From Gallionella straubiae (GTDB taxonomy: Bacteria; Pseudomonadota; Gammaproteobacteria; Burkholderiales; Gallionellaceae): a stretch of 64,000 bases of DNA. The notes beneath the pieces are model-generated. The model made no database searches. It was not told where the DNA came from and worked only from the letters and a program-made list of their open reading frames with translations. The position numbers and the translations under genes are program-made. Within the stretch, counting starts at the first letter, position 1; every line of letters begins with the position of its first letter. Positions 28,754 through 37,711 of the stretch are shown here, piece by piece. Where the stretch lies: positions 1,922,001 to 1,986,000 of the forward strand of contig NZ_CP194331.1 of the NCBI RefSeq assembly GCF_051257895.1, in the 5' to 3' direction.

Positions 28754-30649
28754 ATGGCCATCATCGGTATTGATCTGGGCACTTCCAATTCCGCCGCCGC
28801 CGTACTCCGCGGCGGGCGTCCCGTCATCATCCCCAGCGCCGAAGGTGTCAGCCTCGGCGGCAAGGCCTTCCCCAGCTACGTCGCGCTCACCGCCGACGGC
28901 CAGATGTTGGTCGGCGAACCCGCGCGGCGCCAGGCGGCCTCCAACCCGGAGGGCACGGCGAGCGCCTTCAAACGCAGGATGGGCAAACGCGAAAACACCC
29001 GGCTGCGGGACAAGGATTATTCGCCCGAGCAGCTTTCCGCCTTTTTGCTGCAGAAGATCAAGCGCGATGCCGAGGCCTTCCTCGGCGAGCCGGTGGAGAA
29101 GGCGGTGGTGACGGTGCCGGCCTATTTCGACGACAACCAGCGCGCCGCGACCAAGGATGCCTGCCGCATTGCCGGGCTGGAGGTGGTGCGCCTCGTCAAC
29201 GAGCCCACCGCCGCCTCGCTCGCCTACGGCCTCGACCGCGCGGGGCAGGAGCTGCGCATCGCGGTGATCGACCTCGGCGGCGGCACGCTGGACGTGACCA
29301 TCATGGAATTCGGCAAGGGCGTGTTCGAGGTCAAGGCCACCAGCGGCGACACCAAGCTCGGCGGTACCGACATGAACCAGCGCGTCTATGAGCACCTCGT
29401 CGAGCGCTTCCAGATGGCCACCGGCGTGGACGTGCGCAACGACCCCAAGGCAGCCGCGCGCCTCATCGAGGCCGCCGAGACCGCCAAGATCGAACTTACC
29501 GCGAGCGTCACCACCCATGTCAGCTTGCCGTATCTCGCCACCGTCAACGGCGAGCCGCGCCACCTCGAGCTCGACCTCAACCGCACCGAGCTGGAGCGCC
29601 TTGTGCGCCCGGTGATCGAGCGCTGCAAGGGGCCGGTCGAGCAGGCTCTGCACGATACGGGCATCGTGCCGAAGGATGTGGATCGCGTGGTGTTCGTCGG
29701 CGGGCCGACGCGCATGCCGGTGGTGCGCAGTTTTTTTGAGGACATCTTCGGGCGCAAGGCCGAGATGGGCGTCGACCCGATGGAATGCGTCGCCGCGGGC
29801 GCGGCGATCCAGGCCGGGGTGCTCGCGGGCGAGGTCGGCGGCATCGTGCTGGTGGACGTGACGCCGCTTACGCTCGGCGTCGAGACGCTCGGCGGCATCG
29901 CCACCCCGCTGATTGCGCGCAACACGCCGATCCCGGTCAAGCGCAGCGAGACCTTCACCACCGCCGCCGACATGCAGACCAGCGTCACCATCCACGTCTT
30001 CCAGGGCGAGCGGCCGATGTCGTCCGACAACACCAGCCTCGGCGAATTCAACCTCGACGGCCTGCCGCCCGCGCCGCGCGGCGTCCCCAAGATCGAGGTG
30101 GCGTTCGACATCGATTCCAACGGCATCCTCAGCGTCTCGGCGAAGGATACCGCCAGCGGCAAGACGCAGTCGATCAACATCACCGGCTCCACACGGCTTG
30201 CGGAAGACACCAAGAAGCGCATGGTGGAAGAGGCGGAACGCTACGCCGATGCGGACAAGAAGCGGCGCGACGATGCGGAAAAGCTCAATGCCGCGGATGC
30301 AGGCTGCTACGAGGCCGAAAAGATGCTCGCCAGCTTCGCCGACAAGCTCACCGACGAGCTGAAGAAGCGCATCGAGTTCGCGCTGCACGAAACCAAGGAA
30401 GCGCTGATGAAGAAGGACGCGCCGCTTGCGACCGAGCGCGCCGAGACGCTGAAGAAGGTGCTGCAGGAGGCCGGGGCGGTGCTCTATGCGCAGTCGGGCC
30501 AGGCGCCCAAGGGACAGCCCTACGCGGAGACGCGCTGGGAAGGCCCCGAGCCGCCGCCCAACGTAGGCGCCTCGACCGGCGAGCCGCGCCCTTCCGGCTC
30601 GGGCCCACGCGGCAAGGTCGTGGATGCGGAGTACAAGGAAAACAAGTAG
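28754..30649 (+). CDS. Hsp70 chaperone, second DnaK-type protein
   Basis: 631-aa Hsp70. ATPase motifs: IGIDLGTSNSAAAV at the N-terminus, AVVTVPAYFDDNQRAATKDA, VNEPTAASLAYGLD, IDLGGGTLDVTIMEFG and VFVGGPTRMPVV. The substrate-binding domain starts near residue 375 (DVTPLTLGVETLGGIATPLIARNTPIPVKRSETF). The helical lid ends in a Pro/Gly-rich tail without the canonical EEVD-like C-terminus. ISAAVLRGGRPVIIPSAEG differs from housekeeping DnaK, and the neighbours are not grpE-dnaJ. This is therefore an accessory copy serving the Lon-type protease and DnaJ encoded downstream. The ATG at 28754 has GGGAGG before it. Confidence 0.92.
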   Translation: MAIIGIDLGTSNSAAAVLRGGRPVIIPSAEGVSLGGKAFPSYVALTADGQMLVGEPARRQAASNPEGTASAFKRRMGKRENTRLRDKDYSPEQLSAFLLQKIKRDAEAFLGEPVEKAVVTVPAYFDDNQRAATKDACRIAGLEVVRLVNEPTAASLAYGLDRAGQELRIAVIDLGGGTLDVTIMEFGKGVFEVKATSGDTKLGGTDMNQRVYEHLVERFQMATGVDVRNDPKAAARLIEAAETAKIELTASVTTHVSLPYLATVNGEPRHLELDLNRTELERLVRPVIERCKGPVEQALHDTGIVPKDVDRVVFVGGPTRMPVVRSFFEDIFGRKAEMGVDPMECVAAGAAIQAGVLAGEVGGIVLVDVTPLTLGVETLGGIATPLIARNTPIPVKRSETFTTAADMQTSVTIHVFQGERPMSSDNTSLGEFNLDGLPPAPRGVPKIEVAFDIDSNGILSVSAKDTASGKTQSINITGSTRLAEDTKKRMVEEAERYADADKKRRDDAEKLNAADAGCYEAEKMLASFADKLTDELKKRIEFALHETKEALMKKDAPLATERAETLKKVLQEAGAVLYAQSGQAPKGQPYAETRWEGPEPPPNVGASTGEPRPSGSGPRGKVVDAEYKENK

Positions 30650-30661
30650 CCCTGAAAAATA

Positions 30662-30784
30662 CGGTTCACCACGAAGGACACGAAGGCCACGAAGGTATGG
30701 AGTTGTATGGTGTTGAGCGTTTGCCGCCAAAGACGCCCTAATTTTGGGAGCGCCTTGTTTTTTCTTCGTGTTCTTCGTGGTTCG
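30662..30784. repeat. CACGAAG-repeat inverted element between dnaK2 and the Lon gene
   Basis: Left arm 30664-30695 has CACGAAGGACACGAAGGCC, then CACGAAGG. The right arm 30764-30784 has CTTCGTG, TTCTTCGTGG, TTCG, the reverse complement of the same 8-nt unit. The arms can fold into a large hairpin downstream of dnaK2. This looks like a dispersed intergenic repeat. Confidence 0.8.
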
Positions 30785-30819
30785 AATGAGGCATTTAGAT
30801 AACTCGTCCGGGAGAAAAA

Positions 30820-33237
30820 ATGACTGCCCTACTGGAAACGCAAAAGCTGCACCATCCCTGCGACCCCGCCCAGTTCGGCTTCCAGACCACGGCGGATCTG
30901 GATGACCTGACCGAGATCATCGGACAGATGCGCGCGATGGATGCCGTGCATTTCGGCGCGGGCATCCGTCATGAAGGCTACAACCTCTTCGTGCTCGGCC
31001 CCTCCGGCATCGGCAAGAGCAGCATGGTGCGGCAATTTCTCGAGAAGAAGGCGAAGGACGGACACAAGCCGGACGACTGGTGCTATCTCAACAATTTCGA
31101 CAAGCCGCACAAGCCGCAGGCGCTGAGGCTCCCGCCCGGCAGGGGGTCGGAGCTGCGCCGCCGCATGGAGCAGCTGGTGGATTATTTGCGCACCGCCATT
31201 CCTGCGCTGTTCGAGAGCGACGAATACCGCGCCAAGGCGGGGGCGATCCATGAGGAGTTCGGCAAGCGCGAGGAGCATGCCTTCAAGGAACTGGGCGAGG
31301 AGGCGGCGAAGCAGCAGATCATGCTGCTGCGCACCCCGGACGGCTTCGCCTTCGCGCCGACCCGCGACCACGAGGTGATTCCGCCGGGCGAATACGAGAA
31401 GCTGCCGGACGAGGAAAAGAAGCGCGTGGAGGCGACCATCGCCGACCTGCAGGAGCGGCTGGAAAAAACCCTGCGTCAGATCCAGCCCTGGCGCAAGGAG
31501 CTGCACGAGCGCATCAAGCAGCTCGACCGCGAGACCACCCTGTCGGCGGTCGGCCATCTCGTCGACGAACTGCGCGAGGCCTATCACGACTTGCCAGAGG
31601 TGCTGAAATACCTCGATGCGGTGCAGCAGGACATGGTCGACAACGTGGACGACTTCCGCAAGCAGGAAGAGTCCGTCGCCTTCGACGGCATGACTATGGT
31701 CGCCCGCCATACCTTCCATCGCTACCGGGTGAACGCGCTGGTGACCAACGGCGAAAAAGCCGGCTCACCCATCGTCAGCGAGGACAACCCGACCTACAGC
31801 AACCTGGTCGGCCGGCTCGAACATATCGCGCAGCTCGGCGCGCTGGTCACGGATTTCACGCTGATCAAACCGGGCGCGCTGCACCGCGCGAATGGCGGCT
31901 ACCTGTTGCTGGACATCCGCAAGGTGCTGGTGCAGCCCTTCGCCTGGGAGGCGCTGAAGCGGGCGCTGCAGAAGCGCGAGATCCGCATCGAATCGCTGGG
32001 GCAGATGTTCAGCCTGGTCAGCACCGTCTCGCTGGAGCCCGAGCCGATCCCGCTGGACATCAAGGTGGTGCTGTTCGGCGACCGCATTTTCTATTACCTG
32101 CTGCAGCAATATGACCCGGAGTTCGGCGAGTTGTTCAAGGTCGCAGCGGACTTCGAGGAGCGCATCGAGCGCAACAAGGATACGCACCAGCTCTACGCTC
32201 GCCTTGTCGCCACGCTGGCGCGCAAGGAGTCGCTGCTGCCGTTCGACCGCGGCGCGGTGGCGCGCGTGATCGAGCACAGCGCGCGCCTCGCGGGCGATGC
32301 AGAGCGGCTTTCCACGCACATGCGCAGCGTGGCGGACCTCTTGCGCGAGGCCGATTACTGGGCGCGCGAGGCTGGCCGCGGTGCGGTAGAGGCTTCCGAC
32401 GTGCAGCGCGCGATCGACACGCAGATCAAACGGCTCGACCGGATGAGGGATCGCCTGCACGAGGCGATCCTGCGCGACACCCTGATGATCGCGACGCAGG
32501 GCGCGGTGACGGGGCAGATCAACGGCCTCTCGGTGCTCGAACTGGGCAACTTCGCGTTCGCCCAGCCGACCCGCATCACCGCCAACACCCGGCTCGGCGA
32601 AGGAGACATGGTCAACATCGAGCGCGAGGTAAAGCTCTCCGGCGCGATCCACTCCAAGGGCATGATGATCCTCTCCTCCTTCATGGCCGCGCGCTATGCC
32701 AAGAACCAGCCGCTCGCGCTCTCCGCGAGCCTGGTGTTCGAGCAGTCCTACGGCATGGTCGACGGCGACAGCGCCTCGCTGGCCGAACTCTGCGCGCTGC
32801 TCTCCAACCTCGCGGAGGCGCCGATCAGGCAGTCGCTTGCGGTGACCGGCTCGGTGAACCAGCTCGGCCAGGTGCAGGCGATCGGCGCGGTCAACGAGAA
32901 GATCGAGGGCTTCTTCGACATCTGCAAGGCGCGCGGCCTGAACGGCGAGCAGGGTGTGCTGATTCCCGCCGCCAACGTGAAGCACCTGATGCTGCGCCAC
33001 GACGTGGTCGCGGCCGCCGAGGCCGGGCAGTTCCGCATCTACGCCGTGGAGCATGTCGATGAGGCCGTCGCCCTGCTGACCGGCCTGCCGGCCGGGGAGG
33101 CGGACGACAAGGGCGAGTACCCGGAGGGCAGCGTCAACCGCAGGGTTGCGGTGCGACTCGCCCAGCTCAACGAGATCAGGGCGACCTTCGCCAAGCGTCT
33201 CGGCAAAAACTCCGGCGAAAAGAAAGCCCCGGACTGA
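30820..33237 (+). CDS. Lon-type ATP-dependent protease (LonB-like AAA family)
   Basis: 805-aa AAA+ protease of the Lon-like family with an N-terminal AAA_32 region rather than the LonA substrate domain. Walker A is GPSGIGKS at residues 60-67. A long helical insertion (about 110-290) interrupts the ATPase. The proteolytic domain has catalytic Ser651 in DGDSAS and Lys694 in NEKIEG, 43 residues apart as in E. coli Lon (Ser679/Lys722). The protein is presumably cytosolic, with no transmembrane segment as in archaeal LonB. Position between DnaK and DnaJ genes suggests a chaperone-fed degradation unit. The start has GGGAG upstream. Confidence 0.9.
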   Translation: MTALLETQKLHHPCDPAQFGFQTTADLDDLTEIIGQMRAMDAVHFGAGIRHEGYNLFVLGPSGIGKSSMVRQFLEKKAKDGHKPDDWCYLNNFDKPHKPQALRLPPGRGSELRRRMEQLVDYLRTAIPALFESDEYRAKAGAIHEEFGKREEHAFKELGEEAAKQQIMLLRTPDGFAFAPTRDHEVIPPGEYEKLPDEEKKRVEATIADLQERLEKTLRQIQPWRKELHERIKQLDRETTLSAVGHLVDELREAYHDLPEVLKYLDAVQQDMVDNVDDFRKQEESVAFDGMTMVARHTFHRYRVNALVTNGEKAGSPIVSEDNPTYSNLVGRLEHIAQLGALVTDFTLIKPGALHRANGGYLLLDIRKVLVQPFAWEALKRALQKREIRIESLGQMFSLVSTVSLEPEPIPLDIKVVLFGDRIFYYLLQQYDPEFGELFKVAADFEERIERNKDTHQLYARLVATLARKESLLPFDRGAVARVIEHSARLAGDAERLSTHMRSVADLLREADYWAREAGRGAVEASDVQRAIDTQIKRLDRMRDRLHEAILRDTLMIATQGAVTGQINGLSVLELGNFAFAQPTRITANTRLGEGDMVNIEREVKLSGAIHSKGMMILSSFMAARYAKNQPLALSASLVFEQSYGMVDGDSASLAELCALLSNLAEAPIRQSLAVTGSVNQLGQVQAIGAVNEKIEGFFDICKARGLNGEQGVLIPAANVKHLMLRHDVVAAAEAGQFRIYAVEHVDEAVALLTGLPAGEADDKGEYPEGSVNRRVAVRLAQLNEIRATFAKRLGKNSGEKKAPD

Positions 33238-33254
33238 TCATCTTCGCACCTGGC

Positions 33255-33300
33255 GTAGGTCGGGCTTTAGCCCGATGTGTCGGGTTAAAACCCGACCTAC
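33255..33300. repeat. Cruciform-like palindrome upstream of dnaJ2
   Basis: GTAGGTCGGG (33255-33264) pairs with CCCGACCTAC (33291-33300). Inside are two small stems, CGGGCTTTAGCCCG and CGGGTTAAAACCCG. It belongs to a dispersed repeat type and lies 22 nt before the dnaJ2 start. Confidence 0.85.
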
Positions 33301-33321
33301 ACTCAAATTCAGGAGAACATC

Positions 33322-34437
33322 ATTCCTGCACAACGCGACTACTACGAGGTGCTCGGCGTCGCCCGAAATGCCGACCAGAAGGCGATCAAGGACGCCTTCC
33401 GCAGCCTCGCGCTCAAATACCACCCCGACCGCAACAAGGAGCAGGGCGCCGAGGATCGCTTCAAGGAAATTGCCGAAGCCTATGCGATCCTGTCCGACCC
33501 GAAGAAGCGCGCCGAATACGATGCGCGCGGCTTCGCCGGCGTGGAGGGCTTCAGCCGCGAGGACCTGTTCGGCGGCATCAACTTCGAGGACATCTTCGGC
33601 GGGCTCAACTTCGATTTCGGCATGGGCAGCCCCTTCGAGGGGTTCTTCCGCCGCGATGCCGGGCCGCCGCGCGGCGCGAACATCGAGATGGAACTTTCCA
33701 TCCCGCTGGAACTGGTGGCCAGCGGCGGCGAGGAGCGGGTTCGCCTGAGCCGCCCTGTTTCCTGCCCAGCCTGCCGCGGCACGGGCGCCGAGGGCGGTGC
33801 CGCGCCAAAGAAATGTGACGCATGCGAAGGCACCGGGCGCGTCACGCGCAGCCACCGCAAGGAAAAGGAGCATATCCTGATCCAGCAGATCGGCGTGTGT
33901 CCCGTCTGCCACGGGCGCGGCAGCATCATCGAACACCCCTGCAAGGCCTGCGGCGGCAGCGGCGAGGTCGAGCGTGAGGAAAACCTGACGGTGAAAATCC
34001 CCAGAGGTGTCGAGGAAGGTATGGCGCTGCGCATTCCCGGCAAGGGTATGCCCAGGCCCGAGGCGGGCGGTGTGGACGGTGACTTGTTCGTGGTGGTGCG
34101 CACCCGGCGCGACCCGCGCTTCGAGCGGGCCGGCGCCGATCTGCTGCGCCAGGAAGCCATTCCGCTGACCGATGCCGTGCTCGGCGCGACGCTGGAAGTG
34201 CCGACACTGGACGGCTCGGCCAGCGTGACCATCCCGCCCGGCACCCAGCCCGGCGCGGTGCTGCGCCTCAAGGGCAAGGGCCTGCCGGAATTCGGCAACG
34301 GCCATTACGGCGAAATGTATTTGCGCGTCGACGTGCATGTGCCCGAGAAACTTTCCGGTGAGGAGCGCGAGCTGTACGAGCGGCTACGCACCCTCGGCGG
34401 CAAGCCGGCCGGGCGCTTCTCGAGGATGTGGAAGTAA
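33322..34437 (+). CDS. DnaJ-type Hsp40 cochaperone, apparent ATT start
   Basis: 371-aa type I DnaJ. The J domain has RDYYEVLGVAR and the HPD motif in KYHPDRN. A short Gly/Phe region (FGGINFEDIFGGLNFDFG) and four zinc-binding CXXCXGXG repeats (CPACRGTG, CDACEGTG, CPVCHGRG, CKACGGSG) precede the C-terminal substrate domains. No ATG, GTG or TTG lies at the expected start. The natural N-terminus P-A-Q-RDYYEVLG is preceded by ATT at 33322 with AGGAG 6 nt upstream. A GTG at 33349 would delete the first J-domain residues. ATT is the preferred start, but sequencing error is possible. Confidence 0.85.
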   Translation: MPAQRDYYEVLGVARNADQKAIKDAFRSLALKYHPDRNKEQGAEDRFKEIAEAYAILSDPKKRAEYDARGFAGVEGFSREDLFGGINFEDIFGGLNFDFGMGSPFEGFFRRDAGPPRGANIEMELSIPLELVASGGEERVRLSRPVSCPACRGTGAEGGAAPKKCDACEGTGRVTRSHRKEKEHILIQQIGVCPVCHGRGSIIEHPCKACGGSGEVEREENLTVKIPRGVEEGMALRIPGKGMPRPEAGGVDGDLFVVVRTRRDPRFERAGADLLRQEAIPLTDAVLGATLEVPTLDGSASVTIPPGTQPGAVLRLKGKGLPEFGNGHYGEMYLRVDVHVPEKLSGEERELYERLRTLGGKPAGRFSRMWK

Positions 34438-34455
34438 CCCGTAACAGGGCGAGCC

Positions 34456-37146
34456 GTGAACCCGCACCGCCGCGACATTGAGGAACTCTACGCCCACCTG
34501 CACAGCGGCGCGGACGGCCTGAGCCAGGCCGACGCCAAGCGCAGGCTCGCGAAGTACGGGCCCAACCTCATCGAGGAAATCGGCGCACTGCCGCCCATCG
34601 CGGGACTGCCCTTTGCCGCGGGGCTGTTCCTCGCCAAAAAGCTGCCCCTTGTCCGCAAGCTGCTTGGCGAATTCACCCACTTCTTCGCGCTGATCCTGTG
34701 GCTCGCGGCCGGGCTTGCCTTCTTCGCCGAGTGGCGCGAGCCTGGCCAGGGCATGGCCACGCTGGGCTATGCCATCCTCGGCGTGATCCTGGTCAACGGG
34801 CTGTTCTCGTTCTGGCAGGAATACCGCGCCGAGAAGGCGCTCGCCGCGCTGCGCGACCTGTTGCCGCGCCACACCACCGCGTTGCGCGACGGCAAGGCGG
34901 TGCAGGTACCGGTCGCGGAACTGGTGCCGGGCGACGTGGTGCTGCTTGCGGCGGGCGACGACGTGCCCGCCGACTGCCGCCTGATCGAGGCTTTCGGCGT
35001 GCGCGTCAACACCGCCAATCTTACCGGCGAGTCGAAGCCGATGGCGCGCAATGCGGCCGCCGAACCCGAGGAGCAGGCCATGCTGCGGCGCGACATCCTA
35101 CACGCCGGCACCTCGCTGATCTCGGGCGAGGCGAAGGCCATGGTGTACGCCACCGGCATGCACACCGAATTCGGCAACATCGCGCGCCTCACACAAACCG
35201 CGCGTGAACCGCTCTCGCCGCTGCAAAAGGAGATTGCGCGGCTCTCCCGGCTGGTCGCGCTGTTCGCCACCCTGCTCGGTGTTGTATTTTTCCTTATCGG
35301 CCGGATGATCGGCCTGTCGTTCTGGGAAAACCTGGTGTTCGCGATCGGTATCATCGTCGCCAACGTGCCGGAGGGCCTGCTGCCCACCGTCACGTTGTCG
35401 CTCGCGATGGCGACGCAGCGCATGGCGAAGAAGAACGCGCTGGTGCGCCACCTGCCCGCCGTGGAAACGCTGGGCTCGGCCACCGTGATCTGCAGCGACA
35501 AGACCGGCACATTGACGCAGAACCGCATGAGTATCCGGCAGGTGTTCTATTCCGGCATGCTCATGGAACCCGGCGAACTGGAAGGAGCCGAGCCGCTGTT
35601 CGCGATCATGCGCAATTGCCACGACCTGCGCCGCGTCGAGCAGAACAAGCATGAAGTATGGCAGGGCGACCCGATGGAAGTCGCGCTGCTGCAGGGCGTG
35701 CCGCCGGGTGGCGCGGTATTCCCGCGCGTCGGCGAAATCCCGTTCGACACCGAGCGCAAGCGCATGTCGGTGATCTGCGACACGCCGCACGGCCGCAAGC
35801 TGTACTGCAAGGGCGCCCTGGAAAGCGTGCTGCCGCTGTGCGATGCCATCCTGCTGAATGGCAGGCAGCATCGGATGGATGAAGCCTGCCGTACCGAGCT
35901 GCTGGCGCGGCAGGAACAGATGGCCGAACAGGGGCTGCGCGTGATCGCACTCGCGTATCGCAATTTGCCGCAGCATGCCGCGATGGGCGAAGCCGAGCTG
36001 ATTTTCGCCGGGTTGATTGGCCTTATCGACCCGCCGCGCGAGGGTGTCCCCAAGGCAATCGCCACCTGCAAGGCCGCCGGCATCCGCGTAATCATGATCA
36101 CCGGAGACCACCCCGAGACCGCGAGCGCGCTGGCGCGCGAGATCGGCATGGCGCATGTGCCGCTCGCCATCACCGGCGACAGGCTGCGCCGCATGTCGGA
36201 GACCGACCTGCAACTGCTGCTCGACGAACCGGGAGTGCTGTTTGCGCGCACCGGCGCCGACCAGAAGATGCGCATCGTGCAGGCGCTGCAGCGCAAGGGC
36301 GAGATCGTCGCGGTGACCGGCGACGGGGTGAACGACGCGCCGGCGCTGAAGTGCGCCGACGTGGGCATCGCGATGGGAGTCTCAGGCACCGATGTCGCGA
36401 AGGAAGCGGCCGACATCATCCTGCTCGACGACCACTTCGCTACCATCGTCGCCGCGATCGAGGAAGGGCGCGCGGTGTTCGACAACCTGCGCAAGTTCCT
36501 CACCTACATCCTCACCTCGAACATCCCCGAGCTGGTGCCCTACCTCGCCTTCGTGCTGTTCAGGATTCCGCTGCCGCTGACCATCATCCAGATCCTTGCG
36601 GTCGATCTCGGCACCGACATGCTGCCTGCGCTGGCGCTCGGCGCGGAAAAGCCCGGCCCGGACACCATGCAGCGCCCGCCGCGCCCGCGCGGCGAGCGGC
36701 TGCTCGACTGGGGTACGCTGCTGCGCGCCTACCTGTTCCTGGGCCCGCTGGAGGCGGTTGCGGGCATGGCTGCGTTCTTCTTCGTGCTGCACGGGGGCGG
36801 CTGGCAATACGGAAGCCTGCCGGGATACCACGGCAACCTCTACCTGCAGGCCACCGCGGCCTGTCTCACGGCGATCATCGCGATGCAGGTGGTCAATGTG
36901 TTCCTCTGCCGCCATCCGACGCTGTCCGCCTTCGGCCGTGGTTACCGCCGCAACCCGCTGATCTGGTACGGTATCGGCTTCGAGCTGATGCTGTTGCTGT
37001 TGATCGACTACACCCCGTGGGGCAACACGCTGTTCGGCACCGCGCCGCTGGGGATCGAGGTCTGGCTGTTCATCGTCCCGTTCGGGATAGGCATGCTGCT
37101 GCTGGAGGAGTTGCGCAAGGCGGCGGTGCGCAGGCGGAAGGCGTGA
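34456..37146 (+). CDS. P-type cation ATPase, type IIC-like (Na,K-ATPase-like)
   Basis: 896-aa P2-type ATPase starting at GTG. Phosphorylated Asp348 is in CSDKTGTLTQ. TGES and TGDGVNDAPAL motifs are present. The membrane cation site matches Na,K-ATPase: TM4 NVPEGLL (Glu306), TM5 YILTSNIPE (Ser688, Asn689, Glu692) and TM6 DLGTD (Asp717, Asp721). TM8 has QVVN, so the acidic residue of the third sodium site is Asn814. No beta subunit is encoded nearby. It follows dnaJ2 by 18 nt and is probably cotranscribed. The ion is not proven; Na+ or H+ export against K+ is likely. Confidence 0.9.
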   Translation: MNPHRRDIEELYAHLHSGADGLSQADAKRRLAKYGPNLIEEIGALPPIAGLPFAAGLFLAKKLPLVRKLLGEFTHFFALILWLAAGLAFFAEWREPGQGMATLGYAILGVILVNGLFSFWQEYRAEKALAALRDLLPRHTTALRDGKAVQVPVAELVPGDVVLLAAGDDVPADCRLIEAFGVRVNTANLTGESKPMARNAAAEPEEQAMLRRDILHAGTSLISGEAKAMVYATGMHTEFGNIARLTQTAREPLSPLQKEIARLSRLVALFATLLGVVFFLIGRMIGLSFWENLVFAIGIIVANVPEGLLPTVTLSLAMATQRMAKKNALVRHLPAVETLGSATVICSDKTGTLTQNRMSIRQVFYSGMLMEPGELEGAEPLFAIMRNCHDLRRVEQNKHEVWQGDPMEVALLQGVPPGGAVFPRVGEIPFDTERKRMSVICDTPHGRKLYCKGALESVLPLCDAILLNGRQHRMDEACRTELLARQEQMAEQGLRVIALAYRNLPQHAAMGEAELIFAGLIGLIDPPREGVPKAIATCKAAGIRVIMITGDHPETASALAREIGMAHVPLAITGDRLRRMSETDLQLLLDEPGVLFARTGADQKMRIVQALQRKGEIVAVTGDGVNDAPALKCADVGIAMGVSGTDVAKEAADIILLDDHFATIVAAIEEGRAVFDNLRKFLTYILTSNIPELVPYLAFVLFRIPLPLTIIQILAVDLGTDMLPALALGAEKPGPDTMQRPPRPRGERLLDWGTLLRAYLFLGPLEAVAGMAAFFFVLHGGGWQYGSLPGYHGNLYLQATAACLTAIIAMQVVNVFLCRHPTLSAFGRGYRRNPLIWYGIGFELMLLLLIDYTPWGNTLFGTAPLGIEVWLFIVPFGIGMLLLEELRKAAVRRRKA

Positions 37147-37174
37147 ATGCCGCCGCTCAGGCAATAAGGCAATG

Positions 37175-37263
37175 CCGTCATACCGGCGAAGGCCGGTATC
37201 CAGTGGTGCGCAAAGCACACCTATTGATAATTGCTGGATTCCGGGTCAAGCCCGGAATGACGG
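37175..37263. repeat. Inverted-repeat intergenic element
   Basis: Left arm 37175-37203 (CCGTCATACCGGC... to ...GGTATCCAG) and right arm 37234-37263 (CTGGATTCCGGG... to ...GGAATGACGG) are imperfect inverted repeats, each with its own CCGG hairpin. It belongs to a widespread proteobacterial intergenic family and lies between convergent genes, where it may stop transcription both ways. Confidence 0.85.
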
Positions 37264-37288
37264 GCTCGCAGCAATACTTACCATTTTG

Positions 37289-37711
37289 CTACTTGTCCAG
37301 CGCGTTGGCGATGTCGCGCCGGTGCTCCTCTTCCATGACCAGGATGTCCTCCAGCACGCGCCGCAGGCCGTATTCCTTGAGCGCCTCGGCCTGGGCGATG
37401 CGCTCCTTGTAGCGCTTGATCGCGTACTCCTCGCCCGCGAGGTCCTGCTTGAGCATCTGTACGCTGTCCTTGGAGATTTCGCGCTTCTCCACGTCCACCG
37501 TGGGCACGCCGCCGAGCGAGTCGATTTGGTCGGAGAGCAGAACGGCATGCGCCATCTCCTGCTGCGCGTGGATCAGCAGCTCCTTCTGGATGGAATCGTA
37601 TTGCGCGCCGTGGATCGCTGAGGCGTGCTGCGTGTACTGGATGGCCGCCGCATATTCCCATTCCAGATCCTTGTTGAGTTCGGCCAGCAGCTTCTTCATG
37701 GTGATCTTCAT
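37289..37711 (-). CDS. Bacterioferritin-like diiron protein
   Basis: 140-aa four-helix protein. Ferroxidase ligands are visible: Glu in EWEYAAAIQYTQHA, Glu and His in AQQEMAHA, Glu in AGEEYAIKRY, and Glu/His in MEEEHRRD. The Met in EMAH matches the haem-ligating Met52 of bacterioferritin, so haem binding is possible. It is about 15 residues shorter than E. coli Bfr and lacks its C-terminal helix E. The ATG at 37711 has AGGAG upstream; an in-frame start at 37774 adds 21 unlikely residues. It converges on the ATPase gene, so iron storage is not obviously part of that operon. Confidence 0.8.
   Translation of the reverse strand: MKITMKKLLAELNKDLEWEYAAAIQYTQHASAIHGAQYDSIQKELLIHAQQEMAHAVLLSDQIDSLGGVPTVDVEKREISKDSVQMLKQDLAGEEYAIKRYKERIAQAEALKEYGLRRVLEDILVMEEEHRRDIANALDK

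Noticed and set aside
28610..30730. 706-codon minus-strand frame opposite dnaK2
   Set aside because: Antisense shadow of the Hsp70 gene; no recognisable motif.
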